From: a bacterium
Lineage (GTDB): Bacteria > AUK180
Assembly (NCBI GenBank): GCA_023144005.1
Contig: JAGLGN010000005.1
Coordinates: 62,001 to 126,000, forward strand
DNA length: 64,000 nucleotides
Direction of reading: 5' to 3'
Position 1 is the stretch's first letter. Every line of letters begins with the position of its first letter. The notes beneath the pieces were generated by a model. That model was given only the letters and a program-made list of their open reading frames with translations. It was not told where the DNA came from and made no database searches. Made by a program: the position numbers and the translations under genes. Below, piece by piece: positions 63,699-64,000 of this stretch.

Positions 63699-63726
63699 TT
63701 TTACCATAATATCGGGATTTTATCAA
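63699..63726 (-). promoter_or_regulatory. weak promoter candidate of the beta-helix protein gene
   Basis: On the minus strand TTGATA (63721-63726) and TAAAAA (63699-63704) are 16 bp apart, leaving a leader of about 12 bases with GGAGG. Confidence 0.4.
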
Positions 63727-63774
63727 TAAATATGTGTAGACAGTAGCAGCAATGGATCGCAATCATATATTCAT

Positions 63775-63803
63775 TTGGAGAATTACCTTATTTATAATAA
63801 AAT
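63775..63803 (+). promoter_or_regulatory. promoter of the right-edge TPR gene
   Basis: TTGGAG (63775-63780), a 17-bp spacer and TAAAAT (63798-63803) precede ATG 63868 by a leader of about 58 bases, longer than most leaders in this window. Confidence 0.45.
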
Positions 63804-63867
63804 ATGTATATGAACTCCGAAATGGTCATCACGGCACCTTTATGCGGATCAAAGGATCAAGCCAGGG

Positions 63868-64000
63868 ATGGATAAAAGAATTGAAAGGCAGAATCTATTT
63901 TTCACCGCCATTGCCGGCCGTGCGCAGATATATCTTTTTTTAGGCAAAAACGATGAGGCCCTTGCCGATATTGCTCATGCCTTATCCAAGGATCTGCCGT
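63868..64000 (+). CDS. TPR protein, N-terminal part (runs off right edge)
   Basis: The frame is open from ATG 63868 to the window end (44 codons). It reads MDKRIERQNLF, then a helical pair AIAGRAQIYLFLGKNDEALADIAHAL, a clear tetratricopeptide repeat. The N-terminus lines up with that of the TPR gene at 399-1760 (MDKPSSER... AELLNIMGKYALAMSDA), so this looks like another stand-alone member of the cyclase-linked TPR family. AAGGA lies about eleven bases upstream, a weak ribosome site. The C-terminus is outside the window. Confidence 0.6.
   Translation, partial: MDKRIERQNLFFTAIAGRAQIYLFLGKNDEALADIAHALSKDLP

Noticed and set aside
63752-63943. 63-residue plus-strand open frame at the right edge
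   Set aside because: It overlaps the better-supported TPR frame, has no ribosome site and no recognisable domain.

Overview
The window reads as chromosomal DNA of a diderm (LPS-making) bacterium of moderate G+C, judged by eye. Lipopolysaccharide genes (kdsC, lptC, lptB), sigma-54, HPr kinase, a mannose-family PTS, PilT, an sAC-type cyclase with TPR proteins, and a secreted beta-helix protein with a FlgD/type-IX-like C-terminal domain together suggest an uncultured lineage near Deltaproteobacteria or the FCB group. The sequence alone does not fix the phylum. No rRNA, tRNA, insertion sequence, prophage or CRISPR array was recognised.

Layout. (1) 1-8.2 kb: a truncated unknown gene; a soluble-adenylyl-cyclase-like gene followed, across one in-frame TGA, by its TPR domain; a small membrane protein; and a lipoprotein/TPR/EEP-phosphatase operon. 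(2) 8.2-12.4 kb: queA, a membrane protein and an Upf1-type helicase. (3) 12.4-21.4 kb: a repeat-bearing spacer, then pilT-uvrD-PAP2-mnmG, and DUF3160 with a class II aldolase. (4) 21.5-22.8 kb: an IMPACT-family protein and a secreted unknown. (5) 23.0-31.7 kb: an eight-gene plus-strand exopolysaccharide/O-antigen cluster. (6) 31.7-48.0 kb: an acidic membrane protein, then a 17-gene minus-strand super-operon (metallo-hydrolase, accD, folC, sugar-ABC ATPase, kdsC, lptC, lptB, rpoN, hpf, hprK, EIIA, EIIB, GH57, EIIC, EIID, HPr, EI). (7) 48.0-55.7 kb: a repeat-rich spacer, then lysS-TPR-mrdA-rodA-trmH-dapF. (8) 55.7-59.1 kb: a TetR-controlled flavodoxin/ferredoxin operon. (9) 59.2-63.7 kb: a giant beta-helix protein. 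At the right edge a further TPR gene begins.

Themes. Genes are packed tightly, with repeated ATGA, TAATG and TTGA overlaps. Promoters are often near consensus and leaders are short. In several cases the -10 hexamer lies about 5-6 bases before the start codon and no Shine-Dalgarno is visible, which suggests leaderless mRNAs. At least two genes appear to use non-standard start codons (CTG for queA, ATC for a glycosyltransferase). Three intergenic spacers share short repeated words. The most unusual items are the in-frame TGA inside an sAC-like cyclase with stand-alone TPR paralogues, the two palindromic operators on the TetR promoter, the 62-bp-phased repeats beside mnmG, and a GH57 enzyme inside the PTS operon.
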